Source: Saccharopolyspora sp. SCSIO 74807 (GTDB taxonomy: Bacteria > Actinomycetota > Actinomycetes > Mycobacteriales > Pseudonocardiaceae). From it: a stretch of DNA of 64,000 nt. A model generated the notes under the pieces. It searched no databases, was not told the origin of the DNA, and saw only the letters and a program-made list of their open reading frames with translations. The stretch is from positions 5,053,501 to 5,117,500 of the forward strand of contig NZ_CP146100.1 in the NCBI RefSeq assembly GCF_037023755.1, in the 5' to 3' direction. This document shows, in pieces, positions 25,574 to 34,246 of this stretch. The translations under genes were made by a program, and so were the position numbers. The stretch's first letter is position 1. The number at the start of each line of letters is the position of its first letter.

Positions 25574-26364
25574 ACCTGACCGAAGTAGCCATCTCCGGTC
25601 CGCTCCTGGTGGCAATGCTGCTCGCCGTGGCGGCGGGAGCGGTCTCCTTCGCCTCGCCGTGCTGCTTGCCGCTGGTCCCCGGCTATCTCGGGTACCTCGG
25701 CGGACTCGTTGGTGCCCCACCGCCACCGGTCGAGTCCTCCGACGTCACATCAGCGCCCGCCTCAACCTTCGGTGACAGGTGGCGCGTCGCCGGAGCGGCG
25801 CTGTTGTTCGTCGCCGGATTCACGGCCGTGTTCGCCGCGGCGACGGTCGCCGTGCTCGGCGTGTCCGACGCGGTCCTCGCGAACGAGCAGCTGTTGCAGC
25901 GCATCGGCGGCGTCGTCACCGTCGCCATGGGCCTGGTGTTCGTCGGGTTCGTACCGTCGCTGCAGTTCACCAAGCGAATTCGGCACACACCCCGCCGGGA
26001 CGGGCTATGGGCCGCTCCACTGCTCGGCGCGGTCTATGGCCTCGGCTGGACTCCATGCCTGGGTCCCACGTTGACCGGGGTGATCGCCCTTGCCAGCGCC
26101 ACCGACATCGGCCCGGCGACTTTTCGCGGGCTGCTGCTGGTGATCGCCTACTGTCTGGGACTCGGGCTGCCCTTCGTCGCGATCGCGCTGGGCGCTCGGC
26201 GCACGGTGCGGGTCACCGCGTGGCTGCGTCGCCACACCCGGCGCATCCAGCAGCTCGGCGGAGCACTGCTGATCGCCATCGGTCTCGCACTCGTCACCGG
26301 CCTGTGGGCAGAATGGATTTCCTGGATGCGCGGCCCGATCAGCGGGTTCACGTTGCCCCTGTGA
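25570..26364 (+). CDS. ccdA: CcdA-type thiol-disulfide transporter
   Basis: The 264-residue membrane protein has the two CcdA half-motifs, FASPCCLPLVPGYL in TM1 and GWTPCLGPTL in the fourth helix, which shuttle electrons from cytoplasmic thioredoxin to the outside. Starts at GTG 25570, overlapping the TlpA-like stop. The loop after TM1 is extended (PPPPVESSDVTSAPAS). It works with the upstream lipoprotein. Confidence 0.93.
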   Translation: MNLTEVAISGPLLVAMLLAVAAGAVSFASPCCLPLVPGYLGYLGGLVGAPPPPVESSDVTSAPASTFGDRWRVAGAALLFVAGFTAVFAAATVAVLGVSDAVLANEQLLQRIGGVVTVAMGLVFVGFVPSLQFTKRIRHTPRRDGLWAAPLLGAVYGLGWTPCLGPTLTGVIALASATDIGPATFRGLLLVIAYCLGLGLPFVAIALGARRTVRVTAWLRRHTRRIQQLGGALLIAIGLALVTGLWAEWISWMRGPISGFTLPL

Positions 26365-26432
26365 TCGCAAAGGCCCCCGGCACCTCGATTACCATGACGT
26401 CGGGCGCGGCGCCCGCGTTCGGAGGAGGCACG

Positions 26433-26807
26433 ATGCCCGCGTTCGGGGACTTGGAAGCCGAGATCATGGACGTGGTCTGGTCGACGGATGAGCCGGTGAC
26501 CGTGCGCCACGTCGTCGACCGGCTCAACGAGCAGCGCGCGGTCGCATACACCACCGTGCAGACCGTCGCCGAAATCTTGTTCCGCAAAGGTTGGCTGCAA
26601 CGCTCCAAGGTCCGGCGCGCCTACCAGTACTGGCCCACCAGGAGTCGTGCGGACTACACCGCCGGTCTCGTCGCCGAGGCCCTATCCGCAACGCCGGACC
26701 GCGCCGCGGCGCTAGTGAGGCTGTTCGATCACCTCGACCCCGGCGAAGTCGCCGAGCTACGCGCCGCGCTGAACTCCGCCAAGACCGCCAAGAACCGGTC
26801 GCAATGA
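26433..26807 (+). CDS. BlaI/MecI/CopY-family repressor (pair 1)
   Basis: The 124-residue winged helix has the family's opening (FGDLEAEIMDVVWSTDEPVTVR) and recognition region (AYTTVQTVAEILFRKGWLQRSK). GGAGGAGG lies 4 bases before ATG 26433, deciding the start. It overlaps the M56 protease gene by ATGA, like blaI-blaR1. BlaI proteins repress from A/T-rich dyads and are cleaved when the partner protease is triggered. The 17-bp dyads in this window are its likely targets. Confidence 0.92.
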   Translation: MPAFGDLEAEIMDVVWSTDEPVTVRHVVDRLNEQRAVAYTTVQTVAEILFRKGWLQRSKVRRAYQYWPTRSRADYTAGLVAEALSATPDRAAALVRLFDHLDPGEVAELRAALNSAKTAKNRSQ

Positions 26808-27754
26808 TCACGTTCGCGCTGCTCGTCTACACGAGCCTGCTCACCATGGTCGCCGCGCCGCTGATGCGCCGCTGCAGCCTGTTCGACCGCGCACCCAACC
26901 TCGGCATCCTCGCCTGGCAAGTGCTGCAGGTATCCACCGTGCTGTCGTTGGTGCTCGCCGGGCTCGTCCTGGTGATCCCGACGGTGCCGGTCAGTTCGAG
27001 CATCGCCGAATTCGTGCACACCTGCGTGATGGTCATCCGCCAGCAGTACGCCACACCCGGCGGCGCCATCGTGGCCGGTACCAGCCTCGCCCTCGCACTG
27101 ACATTGCTCGCCCGCACAGCTGTCCACCTCGCTCGCATCAGCCTGAACACGCATCGGCACCGCCGTGATCATCGGCAGAGGTTGGAGTTGACCGGGCATA
27201 CCGGTCCGGCCGGCATCACCGTGCTGGAGGCCGCTACGCCGGTCGTTTACTGCCTGCCCGGCCGTCACGCGCGCATCGTCGCCACCAGCGCCGCCCTCAC
27301 CGCGCTCGACGCGCACCAACTCGGCGCCGTGCTCGCACACGAGCACGCCCATCTCCGCCGCAGGCACCACCTGCTACTGCTCAGCAGCGCTGCCATCGCA
27401 GCCGCGCTTCCCCTCCCGTCCATGCGCACCGCCCACGCCGAAACCACCAGGCTGGTCGAACTGGCCGCCGACGATGCGGCAGCCGGCCACACCGACCACC
27501 TCGAACTCGCTGAAGCGCTACTCACCCTGGCCGAGAACCGGAGCCCTGCGACAACGCTCGCGGCCGGCACCACCGCCTCCGCCGTCCGGGTGCGACGACT
27601 ACTCAACACGCCCGCTCCCCCGCGGCGCTTCGCTGCACTCGCCGGCGTCGCCGCGGTCGTACTCGCACTCCTACTGCCACTCGCCGTAGCCGCAGGCCCC
27701 GCAGTCGCAGCAGCCGGCGCCGATCACTGCCCGATCGCTCCGACCGCTTGGTAA
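26804..27754 (+). CDS. M56-family membrane metalloprotease (pair 1)
   Basis: The 316-residue protein has N-terminal and C-terminal transmembrane helices and a zinc protease site H179EHAH183 followed by a downstream glutamate helix (VELAADDAA). It is a BlaR1-like signal-transducing protease but has no extracellular penicillin-binding domain, so its trigger is not a beta-lactam. It most likely inactivates the coupled BlaI-type repressor. Confidence 0.9.
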   Translation: MITFALLVYTSLLTMVAAPLMRRCSLFDRAPNLGILAWQVLQVSTVLSLVLAGLVLVIPTVPVSSSIAEFVHTCVMVIRQQYATPGGAIVAGTSLALALTLLARTAVHLARISLNTHRHRRDHRQRLELTGHTGPAGITVLEAATPVVYCLPGRHARIVATSAALTALDAHQLGAVLAHEHAHLRRRHHLLLLSSAAIAAALPLPSMRTAHAETTRLVELAADDAAAGHTDHLELAEALLTLAENRSPATTLAAGTTASAVRVRRLLNTPAPPRRFAALAGVAAVVLALLLPLAVAAGPAVAAAGADHCPIAPTAW

Positions 27755-27899
27755 AGCTTCCTCACCACACCGGTCGAGCTGTGGCGGAACATGCCCATCT
27801 TCGCTCAGCTACGCGCCGCGGTAACGCTGGGATGCAGCGAGCGAGACCGCTCTCAGCAGTCCGTGCTCAACTCCACGGCCCGAAGCCGTCCGGGACACG

Positions 27900-28673
27900 C
27901 TAGTCGGTCCATTCCGGAGCGCGTTTCTCCAGGAACGAGGCCATTCCCTCTCGGGCCGGGGGACTCTGCGACGTCGCGGTCATGACCTCGGTGGCTATCG
28001 CGTAGGCGTCGGTCTCGGGGCGGTCGAGTTGGGCGTAGAGCGTCTGCTTGCCGATCCCTTTGGAGAAACTGCTTCCACGGGTGGCCCGAGCGAGCAGGTC
28101 ATCGACCGCGGCATCCAGCCGCTCGTCGGGCACCGCGTAGTTCACCAGCCCCCATTCGGCGGCGGTGACCGCGTCGATCGGATCGCCGGTCAGCGCCAGC
28201 TCCATCAAGCGCTTGCGGCCGACGCTGCGGGCCACCGGCACCGCCGGTGTGTGGCAGAACCAACCGCCATTGCCACCGGGCAGCGCGAACGCCGCCGAAG
28301 CCGCGGCCACGGCCAAGTCGCAGGACGCGACCAACTGGCATCCCGCCGCGGTGGCGATCGCGTGCACGCGAGCGATCACGACCTGCGGAACCTCCTGCAC
28401 GGTGCGCATCAGCCGCTGGCACAGCTGCAGCAGCTCACGCACCTCGGCGAGGTCGCGCTCGGCGACATCGCCGAAATCGTGCCCCGCCGAGAATGCCTTG
28501 CCGTTGCCCGCCAACACGATCCCGGAGGCCCCCGACCGACCAGCCGCCTCGAACGCCTCCACGAGTTCGCGCAGGTGGTCCCCGGTCAGCGAATTGCGTC
28601 GGGCCGGGCGGTTCATGGTGATCCGGACAGTGTCGGCATCGCTGGCGACCTGGAGATGTTCGTAGTCGCTCAT
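27900..28673 (-). CDS. Enoyl-CoA hydratase/isomerase family protein
   Basis: The 257-residue crotonase starts at ATG 28673 behind AAAGGAG. Landmarks are LAGNGKAFSAGHDFGDVAE (first oxyanion-hole strand), IARVHAIATAAGCQLVASCDLAVA (second) and FALPGGNGGWFCHTPA; the position often held by a catalytic Glu is Gly in this last loop. It resembles the ECHDC3-like group, for which true hydratase activity is doubtful. It looks like a chromosomal housekeeping gene caught between metal genes. Confidence 0.88.
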   Translation of the reverse strand: MSDYEHLQVASDADTVRITMNRPARRNSLTGDHLRELVEAFEAAGRSGASGIVLAGNGKAFSAGHDFGDVAERDLAEVRELLQLCQRLMRTVQEVPQVVIARVHAIATAAGCQLVASCDLAVAAASAAFALPGGNGGWFCHTPAVPVARSVGRKRLMELALTGDPIDAVTAAEWGLVNYAVPDERLDAAVDDLLARATRGSSFSKGIGKQTLYAQLDRPETDAYAIATEVMTATSQSPPAREGMASFLEKRAPEWTD

Positions 28674-29142
28674 GCACGTACTCCTTTCCCCGTGGCGCGG
28701 CGGCCCCACCCGGTTAGGGTGGCGCAGCAACGCACTGCTGCCCACCCGCGAGCGGTCGGCGACGGGATCGTCCGGTCTCCGACGGTCCGGCCTGCACAGC
28801 CGAGCGAAGCCCGCAGGATGATCCATGTCAGGACCACCCCGCCGACAGAGCAGCTGGAGCCGCACCAATATCGTGATCAGCAACCGTTAGCTCGACTTGC
28901 CATCGATTAAGCGGTCGCCGCAGTGCGTGGCCAGGACGAAGTTCCTTAGCTGCCCCGCCATGAGCCTCCTACCGTGGGCAGTACTCGTGCAGCGCGAGAG
29001 CTGAAGGGGCATCCGCCGAGCGCGTATGGGCAGGTCACCGAGCCGACTACCAGTCCGCATCGTTCTCTCACGCCTTGTTGAGCATGAGCGTTACGGGCAT
29101 GACAGATGCCGTGTTCGAGTATCCGCGCGAAAGAGGAAGATC
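28674..29142. other. Intergenic region before the Trp/Gly-rich ORF
   Basis: About 470 bases. No frame on either strand shows a recognisable product; a GAGGAAGA ribosome site precedes the small ORF at 29143. Confidence 0.4.
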
Positions 29143-29277
29143 ATGCGCGTCAAGAGCATTTTCCGCTTCGGCTCCGGTGGCTGGGGCTGGGGCCACGGAG
29201 GCTGGGGCTGGGGCCACGGCGGCGGCTGGGGCTGGGGCCGCGGAGGCGGCTGGGGCTGGGGAAGGTGGGGCAAATAA
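29143..29277 (+). CDS. 44-residue Trp/Gly/His repeat peptide
   Basis: MRVKSIFRFGSGG is followed by four imperfect repeats of GGWGWG(H/R), giving nine Trp and two His in 44 residues, ending RWGK. A ribosome site (GAGGAAGA) 4 bases upstream supports translation. The DNA is an imperfect tandem repeat of a 21-24 base unit. There is no signal peptide beyond a basic N terminus. It could be a structural, metal-binding or membrane-active peptide, or a peptide natural-product precursor, but no modifying enzyme is adjacent. I recognise no family. Confidence 0.6.
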   Translation: MRVKSIFRFGSGGWGWGHGGWGWGHGGGWGWGRGGGWGWGRWGK

Positions 29278-29464
29278 GCCTCGTGCTTCCTTTACCTAAC
29301 AGCACCTAGGTCAGTCTAAGAATTATTCTGCATTGCTGAAGCGGCTCTCATCCGCATGGTGGCGCCCCAGGCCACTGCGGGTGAGAGCTGCTCTACGGAC
29401 AAGCTGATTCCGTGCGTCTTTCACCTGCGCCAGTGGCCAACTGCATCGGACGCCGCACTTCTAA

Positions 29465-30814
29465 TACTGCAACGGCACTCAGAGTGGGTGTCCGCGTTGT
29501 CGGTAGTGGCAGTGGCGGGCTTGGTGTTGGCGTCGTCGGCGCCAGCGTGACCAGGACCAGACGTGCTTGGCGGGGTGTGGTGTCCGGGTGATGAGGTTGA
29601 TCAACAGTCGGCGGAGCTCTGCTAAGGTGTAGTCGATCATACCCGGTTCTCGGGCGTTGAATTTGCTTGTGTGGCCTGGGTTTTCGCCACGGCTAGCCAC
29701 GCGAGGGCGAGCAGCGACAGGGTGGTGTGGGCGTACCAGGCTCGCCAGGAGCGTGCTTGGTAGTGGTCGAGCCCGGCCTCGTTCTTGGCCTGTTGGAAGC
29801 ACTCCTCGACATGCCAGCGAGATCCGGCGGTCCAGGCGAGATCGAGCAGTCGGGATCGGCGGGGTCCGTAGGCGACGTAGTAGGCGATCTCGCTGGGATT
29901 GCTCGTCGAGCGCCGCGCCAGCAGCCAGCGTCCCCGCCCGGGCGGCCAATCGGCGCCGAGCGGGATGCGGGCCCAGTCATAGATGCGCGGGCCGTGGGCA
30001 CCGGCGCCGACCGACAGTCGTCGCCACGATTGCTCGGACAGCCCGGCGATGAGCTCGTCGGCCCGGCTCGTGTCACTGGAGAGGGTGGTCAGGGTGTCGT
30101 TGCGTTTGGTGGCCAGCACGTAGGCCGCGTCCTGGGCTTCGAGCCAGTCCCGCAGGTAGTGGGCCTGCCCGTAGGCCTCATCGGCGGTGACCCACGAGAA
30201 CGGCACCCCGGCTTCGAACGCCCGAGCCAGCATCGCTTGGGCCTGCGCAGGTTTGGTGGCAAAGTCGACCTCGTCGGGCACCCCGGCCGCTCGGCAGCGG
30301 TCCCGATCATCGGTCCAGCTGGTCGGTAAATACAGCTCCCGGTCGATCAGCGCGTGCCCAGCCGAGGACGCATACGCCAGGAAGGTCCCGATCTGGCAGT
30401 TTTCCGTGCGACCGGCCGTGCCGGAGTACTGGCGCTGCACCCCGGCCGAGCGAGTCCCCTTCTTCAAAAACCCGGTCTCATCGACGATCAACACACCCTC
30501 GCGGTCACCGAGGTGCTCGATGACGTAGTCACGCACGTCGTCGCGGACCCCGGCGATGTCCCAGTCCGCCCGCCGCAGCAGCCGCTGCATCCCATCCGGA
30601 CTGACCTCACCGGCCTGCTCAGCGATCGTCCACCCGTTCTTGCGTTCCAAGCCCGCGACCAGGCCCGACACGTATTCACGCACCCGCGCACGTGGCTCTG
30701 AACGCACGAACCGCCCAGCGATTCGCTCGTGCACCCGCTCCAGCTCCGCCGCCACCAGCTCCACAACCACGCCCACCATGATCCACTACGGCTCAGGCGA
30801 GTGCCGTTGCAGTA
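29465..30814 (-). mobile_element. IS701-family insertion sequence, intact ends and 4-bp TSD
   Basis: The ends carry matching inverted repeats: TACTGCAACGGCACTC at 29465-29480 and its reverse complement at 30799-30814. The flanks are CTAA at 29461-29464 and CTAA at 30815-30818, a 4-bp duplication of the YTAR type favoured by IS701 elements. The ~1350-bp element holds one transposase. Intact ends and duplication indicate a recent insertion. Confidence 0.92.
29637..30779 (-). CDS. IS701-family transposase
   Basis: The 380-residue DDE enzyme has LIVDETGFLKKG (first Asp), SWVTADEAYGQ (second Asp) and RWHVEECFQQAKNE (Glu). The N-terminal ERKNGWTIAEQAGE and YSGTAGRTENCQIGTF segments are typical of IS701. 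It is full length with no frameshift, so the element may be active. Confidence 0.95.
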   Translation of the reverse strand: MVGVVVELVAAELERVHERIAGRFVRSEPRARVREYVSGLVAGLERKNGWTIAEQAGEVSPDGMQRLLRRADWDIAGVRDDVRDYVIEHLGDREGVLIVDETGFLKKGTRSAGVQRQYSGTAGRTENCQIGTFLAYASSAGHALIDRELYLPTSWTDDRDRCRAAGVPDEVDFATKPAQAQAMLARAFEAGVPFSWVTADEAYGQAHYLRDWLEAQDAAYVLATKRNDTLTTLSSDTSRADELIAGLSEQSWRRLSVGAGAHGPRIYDWARIPLGADWPPGRGRWLLARRSTSNPSEIAYYVAYGPRRSRLLDLAWTAGSRWHVEECFQQAKNEAGLDHYQARSWRAWYAHTTLSLLALAWLAVAKTQATQANSTPENRV

Positions 30815-31327
30815 CTAACCGCGGACGACACTATATGATGCACCCACACAGCTTGTACGCCCCAGCCCGGCCGTGCCCGGGTTCGCGTCACAGTCATTGA
30901 AACAGCAGCCATTTTCTTTTAAATTACCTACACGCCGAAACTTGCGAATCGTTATACGATGAGGATGACGCGGGCACGTAATTCAAGTTCGAGCCCGCGT
31001 CCCTTGTTGCACATAGCGCTCTGCTCAACGGCAAGATCAATACCTGACCTCTGCACGACGGAAATAGGGTTTACTTCGAGCATCCGAACCACGAATATCC
31101 GGTCGGATGGTGGCGGTCCGCGAGCAGCGATCATCGCATTTTCGTGATTGATCGTAAATGGTCCGGATCGTCCGTAATGGGACGCCTCCGTCGGCGCCTT
31201 ACCTACCGCATCGGCGATCCTCGACATCACGACGTGCACATGCGTTGCCGATGACGGCGGCGGAACGAGGGCCAGGCGCACACGCCGCTCGCCGGGTTGG
31301 GCATTATGCTCGTCACAGGGAGGTCTC
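30815..31327. other. Lower-GC intergenic stretch with hairpin
   Basis: About 510 bases between the IS and the second BlaI gene, with patches of A/T (CATTTTCTTTTAAATTACC) unusual for this window. A hairpin GACGCGGGC (30967-30975)/GCCCGCGTC (30993-31001) may be a terminator. No gene is supportable. Confidence 0.45.
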
Positions 31328-31687
31328 ATGCAAGGTCTGGGTGATCTGGAATCCGCAGTGATGGACGTGCTGTGGCAGACCGACGAGCCGATGACCGTGC
31401 GCGCTGCGTTGGACGCGCTCAGCGCCGACCGGAAGCTCGCGTACACCACGGTGATGACCGTGTTGGATAATTTGCACCGCAAGGGGTGGGTGGAGCGCGA
31501 GATGGTGGGACGCGCCTACTGCTATCGGCCCTGCATGAGCCACGAGGAAGCAGCGACGCATGCATTGCGCGAACTGCTCGGCTCGACCAGTGACCCTGAC
31601 GCGGTTTTGCTGCACTTCGCGCGTTCGACGTCTGATCATGAGTCGGCCTTGCTCCGCAAGGCTCTGCGGGAGCGCCGGGACACATGA
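31328..31687 (+). CDS. BlaI/MecI/CopY-family repressor (pair 2)
   Basis: The 119-residue winged helix has LGDLESAVMDVLWQTDEPMTVR and AYTTVMTVLDNLHRKGWVER. CAGGGAGG lies upstream of ATG 31328. It resembles pair 1 in length and arrangement and overlaps the following M56 gene by ATGA. It has a longer His/Cys-containing C terminus (RAYCYRPCMSHEEAATH). Confidence 0.92.
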   Translation: MQGLGDLESAVMDVLWQTDEPMTVRAALDALSADRKLAYTTVMTVLDNLHRKGWVEREMVGRAYCYRPCMSHEEAATHALRELLGSTSDPDAVLLHFARSTSDHESALLRKALRERRDT

Positions 31688-32658
31688 CGGTCGCGCTGTC
31701 GTTGCTGCTGGGCGCCGTTCTCGTGGGCTGGCTGAGCCCGAGGTTGCTCCACGCCATGCTTGAGCGCCGTGTCGACCCGACCGCCGCTCTGGCCGGTTGG
31801 ACCATGCTGGTGATCGGTTGCCTGCTGACCGGCGCCACCGGACTGGCCTTCGCCTTCCTCCCAGGCCATGGCCTCGCCCCGCAGATCGTCGACTTGCTGC
31901 ATGAGTGCTGGCTCATGCTCAAGGACGGTTCCGTTCCGCAGCTTCACGAGATCATCAGCGTCGCCAGCATGGCGACCGGGATGCTGATCGCAGGTCGGCT
32001 GATCCATACCTACGCTCGCCATACGCGTCATCAACGACGCAGTCACCGCCGCCAGACCAACCTGCTGCGGGTCGCGGCACACCCCGAAGCTGGCGCGTAT
32101 ACGACGATGTGGCTCGACCATCCACAACCGTTCGCCTACAGCATCGGCGGAACGAACCCGGCCATCGTCGCGACTCGGGGACTCCGGGAGAGGCTGCCGG
32201 ATACGGAACTCGCGTCCGTGCTCGAACACGAACGCGCACACCTCCGAGGCAGGCATCACGCGCTGGTCGGACTGGCCAAGGTCCTCGCCACAGCACTGCC
32301 CTGGATCCCACTGACCCAGTGCTCACCCCACTTTGTCAGCACCATGGTGGAAATCGCGGCCGACGAGCATGCCGCACGGCGGCATGGCCCTCGGACCGTG
32401 CTGTCCGCGTTGGCCGCGCTCAGCGAGGGCGCACCCTCACCCCCTCCACTCGCGCTCGGCGTCGCAAGCGGCCATGTGCAGCTGCGCGTGCAACGCCTCG
32501 CCCAACAGAAACGCCACCGTGGCCGAGTCACGCGCGGACTCAACACCTCGCTTGCCGCCGTGACCGCGACGGTGACCCCGCTGGCCTTCAGCGCGGCCGT
32601 GTTCCTTCTCGGCACTCTCGCGTTGTGCCCTGTGCTGATGCGCTTAGTGGACGGATGA
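31684..32658 (+). CDS. M56-family membrane metalloprotease (pair 2)
   Basis: The 324-residue protein has several transmembrane helices, the zinc site HERAH in SVLEHERAHLRGRHH and the downstream EIAADEHAARRH helix. Like pair 1, it has no beta-lactam sensor domain. The product is expected to relay an envelope signal to the coupled repressor. The two pairs sit on either side of the IS701 element. Confidence 0.9.
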   Translation: MTVALSLLLGAVLVGWLSPRLLHAMLERRVDPTAALAGWTMLVIGCLLTGATGLAFAFLPGHGLAPQIVDLLHECWLMLKDGSVPQLHEIISVASMATGMLIAGRLIHTYARHTRHQRRSHRRQTNLLRVAAHPEAGAYTTMWLDHPQPFAYSIGGTNPAIVATRGLRERLPDTELASVLEHERAHLRGRHHALVGLAKVLATALPWIPLTQCSPHFVSTMVEIAADEHAARRHGPRTVLSALAALSEGAPSPPPLALGVASGHVQLRVQRLAQQKRHRGRVTRGLNTSLAAVTATVTPLAFSAAVFLLGTLALCPVLMRLVDG

Positions 32659-32697
32659 ATGAGCAGCCTTCAACCTGGCGATAGCACGCCGATCAAA

Positions 32698-33363
32698 TCA
32701 GTTGTGCGCTGGAAGCAAGTGCCCTCCTCGGTCGACCAGCAACCGGGTCATGGTCTCGGTTTCGGCTCGCTGCGCGCGCAAGATCTGCTGGGCCAGGTTG
32801 CGTACCGGCGGTAATGTCGCCCGCTCGGCGGCCTCCGCCGCCATAGCCGCACCGCCTTGATGATGCCGGATCATCAGCTGCAGGAAGAACTTGTCGAACT
32901 CGACCCCGGACAGCGACCGCAAACGATCGAGGTCTTGGTCCGAGGCCATCCCGGGCATCGTCATGCGCTGCCCATGAGCGGCGTGCCCGCCGGAAGTGCC
33001 CATCCACCCCATGGGCGTCCCGGCGGGGATCGGAGGCTGATTCCACATGCTCAGCCAGCCCTTCATCCGTCCGACCTGTTCCAGTTGTCCCGTCTCGATG
33101 TCGAAACCGAGCTGTCGAATCAACGGATCTCGGCTGCGTTCGCGGGCCACATTGGCCATCTCGACAGCCTGTAGGTGGTGGGTGCTCATGTCCTGCGAGA
33201 ATCCGATGTCCACGGCATCCGGAGAGGTCGACTCCGACATGTCCCGGGAAACCAAGAACAGTGTGGCCGCGGATGCGAGCAAGGCGACGGCTACGAGCAC
33301 CGCGAACGCGAGCACCCATCGCAGCCACGCCGGCTGGTGCCGTTCGCTCATAGACATCCTCAT
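32698..33363 (-). CDS. DUF305-family His/Met-rich exported protein
   Basis: The 221-residue protein has one N-terminal membrane anchor (WVLAFAVLVAVALLASAATL) and two DUF305 halves: GFSQDMSTHHLQAVEMA and FFLQLMIRHHQGGAAMA, each with HH. The linker is rich in Met and His (MGWMGTSGGHAAHGQRMTMPGM). Such proteins are repeatedly found with copper genes and probably bind copper outside the membrane. Start 33363 overlaps the DUF3105 stop by ATGA. Confidence 0.88.
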   Translation of the reverse strand: MRMSMSERHQPAWLRWVLAFAVLVAVALLASAATLFLVSRDMSESTSPDAVDIGFSQDMSTHHLQAVEMANVARERSRDPLIRQLGFDIETGQLEQVGRMKGWLSMWNQPPIPAGTPMGWMGTSGGHAAHGQRMTMPGMASDQDLDRLRSLSGVEFDKFFLQLMIRHHQGGAAMAAEAAERATLPPVRNLAQQILRAQRAETETMTRLLVDRGGHLLPAHN

Positions 33364-34142
33364 GCTCCCTGTCGATCGCTCGAGGGCGCGTCGCCACCAC
33401 CCGCGTTCGCGGCAGACGCGGGCACTGCACCCGGACCGGGCGGGCTGGGATTGAACGGTGGCGGCGCGGCCGGGTCGAAGGTGCCAGGCCCAAGTGCCTC
33501 GCACGACGCGCCGACTTCCGGATACGTGTACTGGTTGGTCCGCAGTGCACGGATGAACTGATCGATTCGCGGGTCATTCGGATCGTTGAGCTTGAGTTGA
33601 TGCCCCCAGGACTGCAGCGAGATCGCGCCGTCGAGCCCCGGATACGGCGACATGGTCATGTACTGCTGACCATCGACCCGCTTGCGCAACACCGCAACAC
33701 CCGCATCGTCGAGTCGATCCGGGTTGTAGGCGATCCACACCGCGCCGTGCTCGAGGGAATGAACGAGATTCTCCGTGCGCACTGCGGTCTCATATACCTG
33801 CCCGTTGCACGCTGCCCACACGCCGTCGTGCGGACCGCCAAACCCGGGACGAGCCTCGTAGGCCACGCGTTGAGCACCTTGAACATGCTGACCGGCCTCG
33901 TAGTTTTTGACCACGACGCCGGGGATAGCTCGCGAGGGATCGCGGTTCGTCTCGGACGGCGTCCACGGCGCGACGGCAGCAGCACGCTCAGTTTTGTCGC
34001 TATACAGCACGAAAACGTAGCCGAAGATGCCACCCGCGAACACCACCACGGCCGCGACGGCTACGACCGTGATCCAGGGAACACCGCTCCCGGCCAGGGT
34101 GTTCTGCGTCTTCCGGGACGACGGTCTCTGCTTTCCGGCCAT
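33360..34142 (-). CDS. DUF3105-family membrane-anchored protein
   Basis: The 260-residue protein has one N-terminal transmembrane helix (WITVVAVAAVVVFAGGIFGYVFV), then the DUF3105 domain with conserved FGGPHDGVWAACNGQVY and VHSLEHGAVWIAYNP, whose His residues could bind metal. The C terminus is Pro-rich and probably disordered. It is coupled to the DUF305 gene. A 17-bp dyad (34169-34185) and a CsoR-like box (34188-34202) lie just upstream, which suggests metal control. Function unknown. Confidence 0.88.
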   Translation of the reverse strand: MAGKQRPSSRKTQNTLAGSGVPWITVVAVAAVVVFAGGIFGYVFVLYSDKTERAAAVAPWTPSETNRDPSRAIPGVVVKNYEAGQHVQGAQRVAYEARPGFGGPHDGVWAACNGQVYETAVRTENLVHSLEHGAVWIAYNPDRLDDAGVAVLRKRVDGQQYMTMSPYPGLDGAISLQSWGHQLKLNDPNDPRIDQFIRALRTNQYTYPEVGASCEALGPGTFDPAAPPPFNPSPPGPGAVPASAANAGGGDAPSSDRQGA

Positions 34143-34168
34143 GCTGCTCCGCTCAACGCCACTCTTAG

Positions 34169-34185
34169 TACTAAACTACTTAGTA
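34169..34185. promoter_or_regulatory. 17-bp BlaI/CopY-like dyad (site 2)
   Basis: TACTAAACTACTTAGTA has perfect 6-bp arms (TACTAA/TTAGTA) and lies 27 bp before the DUF3105 start. An overlapping TTAGTACTAA palindrome (34165-34174) may be a second half-site. Confidence 0.6.
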
Positions 34186-34187
34186 GA

Positions 34188-34202
34188 TACCCCGAGGGGG
34201 CA
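34188..34202. promoter_or_regulatory. CsoR-like box (one mismatch) beside dyad site 2
   Basis: TACCCCGAGGGGGCA differs by one arm base from the TACCCC-N3-GGGGTA palindromes at 39458 and 48462. It is adjacent to site 2 upstream of the DUF3105-DUF305 pair, so copper input is plausible but weakly supported. Confidence 0.4.
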
Positions 34203-34246
34203 CCGCCTCGGCCGACCCCGCACTCAAAGAACCAGCCGGTCCGCGA

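Noticed and set aside
29150-29277. CRISPR array or satellite repeat
   Set aside because: The repeat is in frame, has no spacers and encodes GGWGWG units behind a ribosome site, so it is better explained as coding.
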